Counted from the first letter of the stretch, positions 1 to 7,393 are shown. The stretch: DNA of 16,567 bases from Desulfurococcales archaeon (GCA_027043985.1 JALUDQ010000072.1:1-16567), one strand, 5' to 3'. Made by a program: numbers and translations. The notes: generated by a model not told the origin, from the letters alone.

Positions 1-1806
1 CACAGGGTCAATGTATGCTTTCCCATCCGGTTTGGGTATTATCGAGGGACATCCAAAGAAGTCGTAGCATACTCCACATGCAGTACACTTGTCCTCTATA
101 ACCCTATAGTAGGGGTTTTCTATTCCCTTCCTCAATGCCTCCCTATATATTAGTAGAGAGCAAGCTCTCTTCATTACTACTAAAGCGGGCTTTTTCATCT
201 CAACAACGTATTTGAGAGCTTCTTCGAGAACCTTTTGTGCTTCATCAATATTGTATGGATCAACTGTTTTAGTATATTCTACGCCTACTGCTCTCGCTAT
301 TTTCTCGGGGTCTATCATAATGGTTTTCTCACCAGTAGCTCTTAAACCCGTTCCAGGGTGTGGTTGATGGCCTGTCATAGCAGTTATACGATTATCCAAT
401 ACTAATACCAGCATGGGAGCATTATTGTATACTGCATTTATTAGTCCCGGAATACCAGCGTGGAAGAAGGTGGAATCACCTATTATGGCTATTAGTGGTT
501 GATCAATTGTATGGGCTAAGCCATTTGCTACACCTATACTGCCACCCATCTCAACTATTATGTCTTGTTCTTCAAAAGGTGGTAGTACCCCCAGACTATA
601 GCATCCGATATCGCCGCTATAGACTGGTTTTAATCTAAGCTTGTTTGCAGCTTTCTTTAGTATGTAAAAAGTTGCTCTATGTGGACATCCGGGACAGAAT
701 GTAGGTGGTCTAGGCGGGATCTCTACGTCAATATTTGTTACTGGTTCTGGTGGCTTGTAGTCCATGTTCATAAAGGATGCTACTGCCTTAATTACTTTAT
801 TCAGATCTAGCTCGCCTACTTGAGGCACAAGGTCTTTGCCATGTATTTCTAATTCAACTCCTTTCTCAAAGGCTAGTTTCTTCACCTCGGTCTCTACTAT
901 AGGTTCCAGTTCTTCAACTACTAGTATTTTCTCAGATCTCTCAAGAGCCTTTAACACGACTCCATGAGGCAATGGAACTGGAGTATTTATCTTCAATATG
1001 TTTACTTTCTCTTTCAAGTTTAATTCTTCTAAGGCATCCATAACATAACCGTAAGCTAGCCCCGATGCTATGATAGTATGCCTTGATCCATAATCATAGA
1101 ATTTATTGAAAGGCCACTCTTCCAGCTCTCTCCTAATATTCTCCCATTTCTCAACTAGTTTTCTCCTAAGCTTCCTAGAATAAGCTGGTATTAGGGTCCA
1201 TCTATCTGGTTTTTTCTCAAAAGCACCCCTAGTCTTCCTCTCTGGTATCTTACCTAGCTTTACTGGTCCCCTACTATGCGATAACCTTGTAGTTGACCTA
1301 AATATCACCGGATGCTCGAATCTCTCTGAAAACTCAAATAACATTCTAACAGTCTCCTTTGCCTCATTAGGATTATATGCCTCAAACACGGGGATAAAGG
1401 CATGCAAGCCATAGTATCTATTATCCTGCTCGTTCTGACTACTCCACATACCCGGGTCATCAGCTGATACTATAACAAAGCCGCCCTTCACACCAGTATA
1501 AGCACTACTCATCAGTGGATCTGCTGCAACATTTACTCCAACGTGCTTCATAGCGGTAATACTCCTAACACCACTCATAGCAGCTCCATAAGCGGCCTCA
1601 AGAGCAACTTTCTCATTGGTACTCCATTCAACATAAAATCCAACTTCTCTTGCTACTGCGGCTAGAGTTTCAACGATTTCTGTTGAAGGAGTACCGGGGT
1701 AAGCTGACGCAAACCCTATACCTCCCTCAATAGCTCCTCGAGCTATGGCCTCGTTCCCTAGTAGGAAAACCGTTTTACCCTCCTTCTCTAGAACTGGTTT
1801 CGCCAA
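1..1806 (-). CDS. iorA: Indolepyruvate:ferredoxin oxidoreductase, alpha subunit (3' end cut by window edge)
   Basis: Oxidatively decarboxylates aryl-2-oxoacids (indolepyruvate, phenylpyruvate) from aromatic amino acid transamination to aryl-acetyl-CoA, reducing ferredoxin; acts in the cytoplasm with a beta subunit (IorB), not in this window. The frame is open for 602 codons from the start to base 1. Seen: N-terminal pyrimidine-domain start (FLLGNEAIARGAIEGG, SAYPGTPSTE), the family motif CPGCPHR (about 680-700), the thiamine-diphosphate motif GDSTFFHAG...N (about 425-485), and a C-terminal ferredoxin cluster CTACGVC (about 65-90). The second 4Fe-4S cluster should lie beyond the left edge; roughly 20-40 residues are missing. 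Start: TTG at 1806 has AGGTG nine bases upstream (1816-1820), whereas GTG at 1818 lies inside that ribosome site, so TTG is preferred. Divergent from the gene at 1887. Family call is secure. Confidence 0.95.
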   Translation of the reverse strand, partial: MAKPVLEKEGKTVFLLGNEAIARGAIEGGIGFASAYPGTPSTEIVETLAAVAREVGFYVEWSTNEKVALEAAYGAAMSGVRSITAMKHVGVNVAADPLMSSAYTGVKGGFVIVSADDPGMWSSQNEQDNRYYGLHAFIPVFEAYNPNEAKETVRMLFEFSERFEHPVIFRSTTRLSHSRGPVKLGKIPERKTRGAFEKKPDRWTLIPAYSRKLRRKLVEKWENIRRELEEWPFNKFYDYGSRHTIIASGLAYGYVMDALEELNLKEKVNILKINTPVPLPHGVVLKALERSEKILVVEELEPIVETEVKKLAFEKGVELEIHGKDLVPQVGELDLNKVIKAVASFMNMDYKPPEPVTNIDVEIPPRPPTFCPGCPHRATFYILKKAANKLRLKPVYSGDIGCYSLGVLPPFEEQDIIVEMGGSIGVANGLAHTIDQPLIAIIGDSTFFHAGIPGLINAVYNNAPMLVLVLDNRITAMTGHQPHPGTGLRATGEKTIMIDPEKIARAVGVEYTKTVDPYNIDEAQKVLEEALKYVVEMKKPALVVMKRACSLLIYREALRKGIENPYYRVIEDKCTACGVCYDFFGCPSIIPKPDGKAYIDPV

Positions 1807-1886
1807 TTTAGTTCGCACCTAGCTTAATTTTTTAGTAGCATGAGGGTAATAAGGGATTAGATACCGCAAATATCCCACAGTCTAAT

Positions 1887-2567
1887 ATGATTATGGGAGG
1901 TATGACTGTAGAATTGTATATACTCGTCTTTAAAGCAGGGAACGAGTATCGGCGGAAAATGATTAGAAAAATACTATGCGACTACGGTTTTAGAGAGTTA
2001 GCGGCAAACGTCTTTATATGGGATAAACTTAACCTGGAAAAACAATTAATTGAAAATATTAGAAAAACATTAAACTATTATGACAGTAAATACTTGTTCC
2101 TAAGAAAGGGTTCACAGTTAATACTCATAAAATACGCGTTTAGCAAGAGAAACAGTAAGAATTATATGAACGTTAAGAGGTTATTAGAGAGAATCATTGC
2201 ATTGCCAATCAGTAAAGGTACCTATATACTATTAGCGAAGAACAGTTATATCATCAGTGAATTATATAAAAATGTTGGGTACTTAGAGTACTTCTACCTG
2301 GATCCTATATCTAAAATAGATGAAAAACAATTATCGGAAATGTATGTAGAATACATTTCAAATATACTAGATAGATTAATGGCGAAGAAGATGACCATAA
2401 GGAATCGCAGAGAGGCACTTGAGCTTTTGAGGAATATAAGACTACTACAAGAAGGAGTTATGGATCTCTCTCACGCAAATATAATTGATCAGATTAGTGT
2501 AATTTCAATACTAAAAAAGTTAGGCTCGTTTAAGTTAGAGATACTTAAAAAGTTACAGGATTTATAG
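1887..2567 (+). CDS. Orphan protein with Cas2/PaaX-like N-terminal region
   Basis: A 226-residue soluble, Lys/Ile/Leu-rich protein that I do not recognise. The first about 85 residues read like the beta-alpha-beta opening of Cas2 or the PaaX C-terminal domain: a hydrophobic strand (LYILVFKAG), a basic helix ending in DYGF, a second strand (NVFIWDKL), a charged helix, then two strands (KYLFLRK, QLILIKYAF). The acidic residue Cas2 carries at the end of strand 1 is absent (FKAG here), so a Cas2-type nuclease would not be expected. The remaining about 140 residues look mainly helical. Start is uncertain: ATG 1887 could be near-leaderless; ATG 1893 or 1902 are alternatives, and a GGAGGT at 1896-1901 abuts ATG 1902 too closely to be its ribosome site. 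It stands alone: no cas genes or repeats nearby. The fold match is by eye and needs structure prediction. Confidence 0.7.
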   Translation: MIMGGMTVELYILVFKAGNEYRRKMIRKILCDYGFRELAANVFIWDKLNLEKQLIENIRKTLNYYDSKYLFLRKGSQLILIKYAFSKRNSKNYMNVKRLLERIIALPISKGTYILLAKNSYIISELYKNVGYLEYFYLDPISKIDEKQLSEMYVEYISNILDRLMAKKMTIRNRREALELLRNIRLLQEGVMDLSHANIIDQISVISILKKLGSFKLEILKKLQDL

Positions 2568-2570
2568 AAA

Positions 2571-2579
2571 GTTTTAAGT
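2571..2579 (+). promoter_or_regulatory. TATA box for the 2622 gene
   Basis: GTTTTAAGT in the 54-bp gap after the stop at 2567, preceded by purine-rich GAAA as expected for a BRE. It would start transcription near 2600, just ahead of the AGAGGTGA ribosome site at 2604-2611 that precedes ATG 2622. Confidence 0.55.
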
Positions 2580-2621
2580 ACTATAAAACACAAAAGTATT
2601 ACCAGAGGTGAGAAAGAAGAA

Positions 2622-2978
2622 ATGGAGATAGAACTCGAAAAACTATATGAAGACGAAGACGTAGTGGTAATGAAGGCGCCAAGCGACCAAGAGCTAGAAG
2701 AACTAGTAATAAAGATAATCAAGGAAAAAGGGAGACCAGTATCTTGGAAAGAGCTTAGAGACGTATTTAGTGGTCTTGCTGGAGAAGATAGATTAAGAAA
2801 AGCTCTAGCTAACCTAATAGAGAGAGGCGAACTAGAAGAACTACCAGACGGTAACTTTGCATTGCCCGGAATGGAGGAAATGGTTGACTGGGAGAAGGCT
2901 AAGAAGAGGAGAGGTAGGCTAAGATTCACATATATTAAGCGCAGATTAGCGCTTAGAGGAGTTGCACCTATTCAGTAA
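2622..2978 (+). CDS. Small winged-helix-like protein
   Basis: A 118-residue cytoplasmic protein. Residues about 22-80 look like a winged helix: a helix (QELEELVIKIIKEKG), the turn RPVSWKELRDVF, a recognition-type helix (EDRLRKALANLIERGEL), and a short beta hairpin (LEELPDGNFAL). An acidic N-terminus (many Glu/Asp in residues 1-14) and a very basic C-terminus (KKRRGRLRF...KRR) bracket it, which fits nucleic acid binding at the C-terminal end. The start is firm: GAGGTGA at 2605-2611 sits ten bases before ATG 2622, with a TATA box upstream. It ends 15 bp from a convergent gene at 2994. A DNA-binding or transcription/replication-associated role is inference; I recognise no specific family. Confidence 0.85.
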   Translation: MEIELEKLYEDEDVVVMKAPSDQELEELVIKIIKEKGRPVSWKELRDVFSGLAGEDRLRKALANLIERGELEELPDGNFALPGMEEMVDWEKAKKRRGRLRFTYIKRRLALRGVAPIQ

Positions 2979-2993
2979 TATAATTCTATTGTT

Positions 2994-3521
2994 TTAAGTG
3001 GAGAACAAAGACTCTATACTAGAGACAAGTTCTCTAAACCAAGGATAATTCTTAGAGAGTAACAAGAAGAGTTCTGCTAGTAATATGTTAGTAAAATAGT
3101 AGACAAGTCTGCTTAACTCATCGGCTTCTTCGGGAGAACTTGAGAGAATGAGAAGCATTGCACTAGGCGTCATAGATCTAGATATAACATCGTTAACGGT
3201 AACCCCTTGCCTAATAACTCTCGCTGTAAACTCGTTTAAGTCCATGATGATGTTGTAGATAGTGTCGGCATATGCCTGTAGTTCTTCAGTAAGTGATAAT
3301 ATATCATTATTTTTCAAAACATATTTTTTATCCTCCATTATACGTGTGATTAAATAGTTACAATAGTCTAGGTCTCCGATAACTTCTGTGCACTTTGAGG
3401 CAACCTCGTTTATTCTTAGCGGAGCTCTTAGTAATAGCATTAAAAGTATAATATATGATTGTTTATCTTCCATTATTTGTAGTGTGTTTTGTAGCGCTAT
3501 CCTCATATCTTTGTTTAGCAT
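2994..3521 (-). CDS. Unknown helical protein with winged-helix-like N-terminus
   Basis: A 175-residue protein without a signal peptide. Residues about 20-80 have the spacing of a winged helix: hydrophobic helix (SYIILLMLLLRAPLR), INEVASKCTEVIG, a third helix (DYCNYLITRIMEDKKYV) and a short hairpin ending LSLTEEL. The remainder (80-175) is helical and hydrophobic, possibly a dimerisation or ligand domain. It overlaps the upstream membrane-protein gene by 59 bp. The first ATG at 3521 is supported by GGGTGA four bases upstream; a second ATG at 3473 would cut the overlap to 11 bp but has no ribosome site. Last gene of the minus-strand cluster. A regulator is likely; the target is unknown. Confidence 0.8.
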   Translation of the reverse strand: MLNKDMRIALQNTLQIMEDKQSYIILLMLLLRAPLRINEVASKCTEVIGDLDYCNYLITRIMEDKKYVLKNNDILSLTEELQAYADTIYNIIMDLNEFTARVIRQGVTVNDVISRSMTPSAMLLILSSSPEEADELSRLVYYFTNILLAELFLLLSKNYPWFRELVSSIESLFST

Positions 3522-4203
3522 TTTTCACCCACTGATAGAATCTTATGAAGGGGTATAGAAGTGCTTTAAAGAATTCTGCAACTAATACAACTATGCCCTT
3601 AACGAAACCTTTCTCCGAGAAGCTTTTCACTATCTTTTCCCAATCCATTTTTATTATTATTACTGTGAGCCATAGGGTTAGTATGACTAGTATTGGTATG
3701 GACATCCATAATGGTAGGCCAAGACCTCCTTCAAGTAACCATTTCATAGCAGAACCAAAATAGACTGCAGAAACAGTTATCACGATTTTTCCCAATGCTA
3801 CTGCTATGAAGAATTTAACAATACTATACCCGCTCATACCTACTGGTATATAGATTACATCATCAGGTAATGGTAAAGCAGCGAACAAGAATATCGTTAT
3901 AAATAACCCTTTCTCTATGATTTTAGCAAAGTTCCTCAACTTCTTCTTAGTCTCATCACTTACGACCCTGCTAGCACCCTTACCTATATAGTATACCACT
4001 ATTTTCCCCAGAGCCGCTCCAATAGCACTTACAATAGCAGTAGCTATTTTCAACTCGTCTGATGGTAGGGAAGCAGTATATGCCATAACTAGTATGAGAT
4101 AAGGTACCGTTGTATACGGAATCATATTGCCGAGCGCGCTTACAATGAATACTCCTATTAAACCATATGTGCCTAGGATCTCATTGAGCCACTCATAAGC
4201 CAA
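3463..4203 (-). CDS. VTT/DedA (SNARE-associated) family membrane protein
   Basis: A 246-residue integral membrane protein. VTT/DedA-family proteins are implicated in lipid flipping, membrane homeostasis or small-solute transport. Seen: an N-terminal hydrophobic pair (about 10-45), a VTT-like core with the glycine-rich segment GAALGKIVVYYIGKGASR (about 62-80), and the re-entrant-like segment FLFAALPLPDDVIYIPVG (about 106-124) followed by a further helix with GK. Another TM helix lies at about 165-185, then an amphipathic, basic C-terminal tail. The start is TTG at 4203: a stop codon lies a few codons upstream in frame, and AAGGT sits nine bases before it. It follows the acyl-CoA synthetase gene by 23 bp, and its 3' end overlaps the next gene. 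Substrate unknown. Confidence 0.85.
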   Translation of the reverse strand: MAYEWLNEILGTYGLIGVFIVSALGNMIPYTTVPYLILVMAYTASLPSDELKIATAIVSAIGAALGKIVVYYIGKGASRVVSDETKKKLRNFAKIIEKGLFITIFLFAALPLPDDVIYIPVGMSGYSIVKFFIAVALGKIVITVSAVYFGSAMKWLLEGGLGLPLWMSIPILVILTLWLTVIIIKMDWEKIVKSFSEKGFVKGIVVLVAEFFKALLYPFIRFYQWVKNAKQRYEDSATKHTTNNGR

Positions 4204-4226
4204 TGAGCATAAACCTTAGTCTAAAA

Positions 4227-5636
4227 TTATTGTAAACGTTCTAATGCTTTCTTGTACTCATACAAGTATCTCAAGGCTCTTACAGCTTCTTCCGGTGACT
4301 TGTATACAGGTATCCTTACCTCTTTCTCTATTAGTTTAGAGTGTTTCTCAGTATATTTTCCTCCAGGCGCTACGAGCACTAGGGGTTTATCAATGCTTTT
4401 TCTAGCCTCCTTTAATACCTCACGCATAGCATTCATGTCAATTGCTGGTGCTTGCATTATTGTTATAATTACTATCATGTCAGCATTGGGATCCTTACTT
4501 ACTATGTCTATAGCGTTCTTATACCTATCTGCTGGTGCATCACCAAGAATATCAACTGGGTTATGCGGTGAAGCAGCTGGAGGCAATGCCCTTCTTAGCT
4601 CATCAATGGTATTATCGTCTAGTTTAGCCATTACCAAGCCTTGTTTCTCAACAGCATCGGTAGCTAAAACACCAGCACCACCACCATTAGTTACTATAGC
4701 TACCCTATTTCCTCGCGGGATGGGGTTCCATGCTAGTGCTTTGAGTATTAAAGGATACTCCCATAACTCTTCTATTAGCAATGCACCAGCCTGTTTTATC
4801 GCTGCCTCATATACCCTATATGTCCCAGCAAGACTACCAGTATGTGAAGCCACAGCTCTTACTCCATGCTCGCTCTTACCAGCCTTTAAGATAACTACTG
4901 GTTTGTGATTCCTCACTGCATTTCTAATAGCATTCATGAATTTTCTTCCATCTCTTACACCCTCTATGTAGGCTGTAATTATCTTTGTTTTCGGATCAAT
5001 AGTTAAGAACTCTATTAGCTCTGATTCATCAACATCAGCAGCATTTCCGTAACTTACAAACTTGCTTAAGCCTACACCCATAATAGATATCCAGTCTAAT
5101 ACAGCGGCTCCCAGCGCGCCACTCTGCGAAATAAATGCAACCGGACCTGGCTGAGGAACATGTTGTCTATCCGGTGGGTTGAATATCGTATTTAGACCAC
5201 TATGGGCATCGTATACTCCTAGGCAATTGGGGCCTATAATCCTCATACCGTATTTTTTAGCTATTTCTACCACTTCTCTTTCTCTTTTCTCTCCTTCTCC
5301 CCCTATTTCACGGAAGCCTGCACTAATTATTATTGCAGCTTTTACGCCTTTTTTCCCACATTCATCTATTATTTTTGGGACGACTCTTGCTGGGACAGCT
5401 ATTACAGCTAAGTCGACTTTGCCTGGTATATCTAGTACAGATTTATAACATGGGAGCCCGAATACTTTATCGTACTTAATGTTTACTGGATAGATTTTTC
5501 CCTTGAACTTACCCACAAGATTTACCATAATAGCTCTTCCAATAGTTCCAGGTTTCTCCGATGCACCTATAACGGCTACACTCTCTGGTTCAAAGAACTT
5601 ATTTAACTCATGGTATAGTTTTTCTTCTCTATTCAA
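4227..5636 (-). CDS. acdA: ADP-forming acyl-CoA synthetase (acetyl-CoA synthetase) alpha subunit
   Basis: A 469-residue protein matching the alpha subunit of archaeal ADP-forming acetyl/aryl-CoA synthetases, which convert acyl-CoA + ADP + Pi to acid + ATP + CoA. Seen: N-terminal CoA-binding Rossmann domain (SVAVIGASEKPGTIG, 19-33; IYPVNIKY), a succinyl-CoA-ligase-like domain with SQSGALG (170-176), and the phosphohistidine segment ASHTGSLAG, whose His265 corresponds to the phosphorylated histidine of the family. The length is that of the separate alpha subunit, so the ATP-grasp beta subunit must be elsewhere. Start TTG 5636 has GGTGA six bases upstream and overlaps the stop of the CYTH gene by 4 bp (TTGA), implying translational coupling. 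In peptide-fermenting archaea this enzyme is the ATP-yielding step after 2-oxoacid:ferredoxin oxidoreductases such as the IorA at the left edge. Acyl specificity cannot be read from sequence. Confidence 0.93.
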   Translation of the reverse strand: MNREEKLYHELNKFFEPESVAVIGASEKPGTIGRAIMVNLVGKFKGKIYPVNIKYDKVFGLPCYKSVLDIPGKVDLAVIAVPARVVPKIIDECGKKGVKAAIIISAGFREIGGEGEKREREVVEIAKKYGMRIIGPNCLGVYDAHSGLNTIFNPPDRQHVPQPGPVAFISQSGALGAAVLDWISIMGVGLSKFVSYGNAADVDESELIEFLTIDPKTKIITAYIEGVRDGRKFMNAIRNAVRNHKPVVILKAGKSEHGVRAVASHTGSLAGTYRVYEAAIKQAGALLIEELWEYPLILKALAWNPIPRGNRVAIVTNGGGAGVLATDAVEKQGLVMAKLDDNTIDELRRALPPAASPHNPVDILGDAPADRYKNAIDIVSKDPNADMIVIITIMQAPAIDMNAMREVLKEARKSIDKPLVLVAPGGKYTEKHSKLIEKEVRIPVYKSPEEAVRALRYLYEYKKALERLQ

Positions 5637-6187
5637 CTTTGGTCACCGGAATAATGCTTTTCTCGCTCCAACAGTAATTCAAGATAGGACTTTATTATAG
5701 GTTTACCCTTTAAACCAAGAGTTCTCGCTAGACCTATTATCTTCTCTTCTGCTCTGCGCCAATCTTTTTCTCCAGTAATCAGCTCGATTTCTATGAAGGA
5801 TCCGAGACTTTCTACGTTATCAAGGCTAATACTTATGTTATCATTTAATCTATATTTTTTTCTATTCTTTCTCACTACGTAGACTACTTTAAACCCTAGT
5901 CTCTCTAAGATATCTCTTGTTTTATTTGCATCGTCTACTCTAACGTTTACTTCCACTCTACTTTTTGTCTTTATGCTAATCTTTGGTCCCTTGTAAGTAA
6001 GTTCTACCAAGTCATGGGTTTTCCTAATCCTCAATGCTTCATCAGTTTCCATGAAGTCTCTACACGGGTGTTGGAAGTAGTAGTCTTCCTCAATTTCTTC
6101 GTTAACAAATATTGCTCCTAATTCTTTAAGCTTTCTCTCGATGCTATCTAAGTCACTGATACTGTATTTTACTTCAACTTCCATCAA
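5633..6187 (-). CDS. CYTH-domain protein (class IV adenylate cyclase / triphosphatase family, CyaB-like)
   Basis: A 184-residue protein covering a complete CYTH triphosphate tunnel fold. The N-terminal signature ExExK is present (EVEVKYSI), followed by alternating charged strands: DEALRIRKT, VELTYKGPKI, SRVEVNVRV, YRLNDNISISLDNVESLGSFIEIEL. These supply the Arg/Lys and Glu side chains that line the tunnel in the family. Members hydrolyse inorganic or thiamine triphosphate, or cyclise ATP; the archaeal activity is usually unproven, so the reaction is left open. Start is TTG 6187 or ATG 6184, with GAGGT at 6196-6200 eight or eleven bases upstream. The stop overlaps the start of the acyl-CoA synthetase gene. 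Confidence 0.88.
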   Translation of the reverse strand: MMEVEVKYSISDLDSIERKLKELGAIFVNEEIEEDYYFQHPCRDFMETDEALRIRKTHDLVELTYKGPKISIKTKSRVEVNVRVDDANKTRDILERLGFKVVYVVRKNRKKYRLNDNISISLDNVESLGSFIEIELITGEKDWRRAEEKIIGLARTLGLKGKPIIKSYLELLLEREKHYSGDQS

Positions 6188-6209
6188 CGGTTTCTACCTC
6201 AATTCTAGC

Positions 6210-6395
6210 CTAGAATCTGGGTGCACGTAGAATCAAAATAATCATTGCTATATATGTTGCTATAGCTAAGGCTGCATGTACTAGGATGAAATATCTTGAA
6301 TACTTTTTTGAGAGAAAAATTAATGCGCCACTAATCATTGTTAAAGTCATTAATATAAACGTTATGAGTGCGTCGTTGTAGTGATAGGTTACCAT
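6210..6395 (-). CDS. Small two-TM membrane protein
   Basis: A 61-residue protein (65 if GTG 6407 is used) made almost wholly of two hydrophobic helices (about residues 9-28 and 36-57) joined by a basic turn, LSKKYSRY, with C-terminal RAPRF. ATG 6395 is preferred because a TATA-like TTAAAAA (6422-6428 on the minus strand) would start transcription within a few bases of it, giving a nearly leaderless message. It lies 22 bp ahead of the CYTH gene, so it is probably the first gene of that cluster. No family recognised. Confidence 0.65.
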   Translation of the reverse strand: MVTYHYNDALITFILMTLTMISGALIFLSKKYSRYFILVHAALAIATYIAMIILILRAPRF

Positions 6396-6420
6396 TACAT
6401 TTAGCACCCTGTATTCATTA

Positions 6421-6450
6421 AGTTTTTAACTATGCTTTAATATAATATTA
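6421..6450. promoter_or_regulatory. Divergent promoter region
   Basis: Two outward-facing A/T-rich boxes share the gap between divergent genes. A minus-strand TTAAAAA (6422-6428) serves the small membrane protein. A plus-strand CTTTAATATAATA (6435-6447) serves the nitroreductase, upstream of its GAGGG ribosome site (6459-6463) and TTG start at 6471. Positions fit archaeal spacing; no operator was recognised. Confidence 0.45.
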
Positions 6451-6470
6451 TTTCTCTTGAGGGAATAAAG

Positions 6471-7304
6471 TTGCGGTATTATGTTCTAGTAAAGATACTT
6501 GCAGTTACAACAATAATATTATCTGTTATAGGCTTTACATTAGTTTACTTGCACCTAATCCTAGGCTATGATGTTATAAAATACATTACTGGTAGTGTAG
6601 AATATAGAAGAGAAGAAGAGGTTAAAATTGTGGGAAGCGGATCCATAATTTACTTACCCCTACCAGTATTCAAGGGTAATATGAGCTTAGAAGAAGCAAT
6701 ACTCCATAGGCGAAGCATTAGAGAATACAGAAAAGAATCACTCACGCTTCATCAACTATCACAACTACTCTGGGCTGCTCAGGGAATAACCGAGGTGAGA
6801 TGGGGGTTTAGAGCAAGCCCCTCAGCAGGTGCAACCTATCCTCTTGAAATCTACGTCGTTGTGGGTAATAATGGAGTTAAGGGACTCGTTTCAGGAGTCT
6901 ATCGATATCAACCACATTCGCACAGCCTAGTACTAGTCAAGAAGGGAGATGTTAGAGAAGAACTATATAGTGCATGTCTAAACCAAGAATGGGTTAGAGA
7001 CGCGCCAGTCGTGCTAGTTATAGCTGCAGACTATGAGAGAACTACTAGAGTCTATGGTGAAAGAGGTATAAGATACGTTCACATGGAAGTAGGACATGTA
7101 GGACAAAACATCTACCTCGAAGCAACCGCACTAGGCCTAGGAACAGTTGCTGTAGGTGCATTTTACGACGATGAAGTAAGAGTAATTATAGGGGCATCAG
7201 AAAATCATCATCCATTATATGTTATGCCCGTTGGTATACCAGTAAAACCATATGAAGTAACCCCACAAGAAATATACAACTATATAGAAATGAATCGTGA
7301 CTAA
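6471..7304 (+). CDS. Membrane-anchored SagB-type nitroreductase (FMN oxidoreductase)
   Basis: A 277-residue protein: one N-terminal TM helix (about 5-31), a linker, then a nitroreductase/SagB-type domain (about 65-270). Family hallmarks: HRRSIREYRKE (79-89) with the phosphate-binding arginines; RASPSAGATYPLEIYV (114-129), typical of SagB-like dehydrogenases; and a C-terminal EVGHVGQNIYLEATALGLG for FMN binding. SagB homologues in azole-peptide clusters oxidise azolines, but no cyclodehydratase or precursor peptide gene is nearby, so here it is better called an FMN-dependent oxidoreductase of unknown substrate. The TTG start at 6471 has GAGGG seven bases upstream. The N-terminal anchor is unusual for this family; by the positive-inside rule its topology (RYYVLVK before the helix) suggests the catalytic domain faces outward, though this is uncertain. 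Confidence 0.87.
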   Translation: MRYYVLVKILAVTTIILSVIGFTLVYLHLILGYDVIKYITGSVEYRREEEVKIVGSGSIIYLPLPVFKGNMSLEEAILHRRSIREYRKESLTLHQLSQLLWAAQGITEVRWGFRASPSAGATYPLEIYVVVGNNGVKGLVSGVYRYQPHSHSLVLVKKGDVREELYSACLNQEWVRDAPVVLVIAADYERTTRVYGERGIRYVHMEVGHVGQNIYLEATALGLGTVAVGAFYDDEVRVIIGASENHHPLYVMPVGIPVKPYEVTPQEIYNYIEMNRD

Positions 7305-7305
7305 A

Positions 7306-7315
7306 ACATTAAAAA
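7306..7315 (+). promoter_or_regulatory. TATA box for the C/D box sRNA
   Basis: CATTAAAAAC, centred about 26 bases before the start of the sRNA at about 7336. It begins directly after the nitroreductase stop codon, so the sRNA probably has its own promoter. Confidence 0.5.
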
Positions 7316-7335
7316 CAACATATAGCATAGTCTAC

Positions 7336-7393
7336 TAGAGATGATGGAACGCATCTCAGCTGAACTATGATGACCCTCACGGCAACTGATAAT
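7336..7393 (+). ncRNA. C/D box guide sRNA (2'-O-methylation guide)
   Basis: All four boxes are in order with canonical archaeal spacing: C box ATGATGG (7341-7347, one mismatch to RUGAUGA), 12-nt guide (7348-7359), D' box CTGA (7360-7363), 3-nt linker, C' box ATGATGA (7367-7373, perfect), 12-nt guide (7374-7385), D box CTGA (7386-7389). The D guide CCCUCACGGCAA is complementary to UUGCCGUGAGGG; its CCGUGAGGG part is the conserved motif of 23S rRNA domain I. By the box-plus-five rule the second C of CCGUGAGGG would be methylated. The D' guide AACGCAUCUCAG targets CUGAGAUGCGUU, for which I could not name a site. It would act with L7Ae, Nop5 and fibrillarin. A TATA box sits at the right distance upstream. 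The outer stem is weak. Exact ends are estimated. Confidence 0.88.

Noticed and set aside
1887..2567. A CRISPR-Cas locus around the Cas2-like protein
   Set aside because: No repeat-spacer array and no cas1 or other cas gene in the window, and the Cas2 acidic site is absent.
2489..2929. 146-codon minus-strand reading frame, Ser-rich
   Set aside because: Antisense to the winged-helix gene; its Ser/Phe repeats are the complement of Glu/Lys codons, and it crosses that gene's promoter.
4252..4908. 218-codon plus-strand reading frame
   Set aside because: Antisense to the well-supported acyl-CoA synthetase gene, with no coherent domain; same for the plus-strand frames at 5179 and 5503.
6471..7304. 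An azole-peptide biosynthesis cluster around the SagB-like gene
   Set aside because: No YcaO cyclodehydratase, E1-like partner or precursor peptide nearby.
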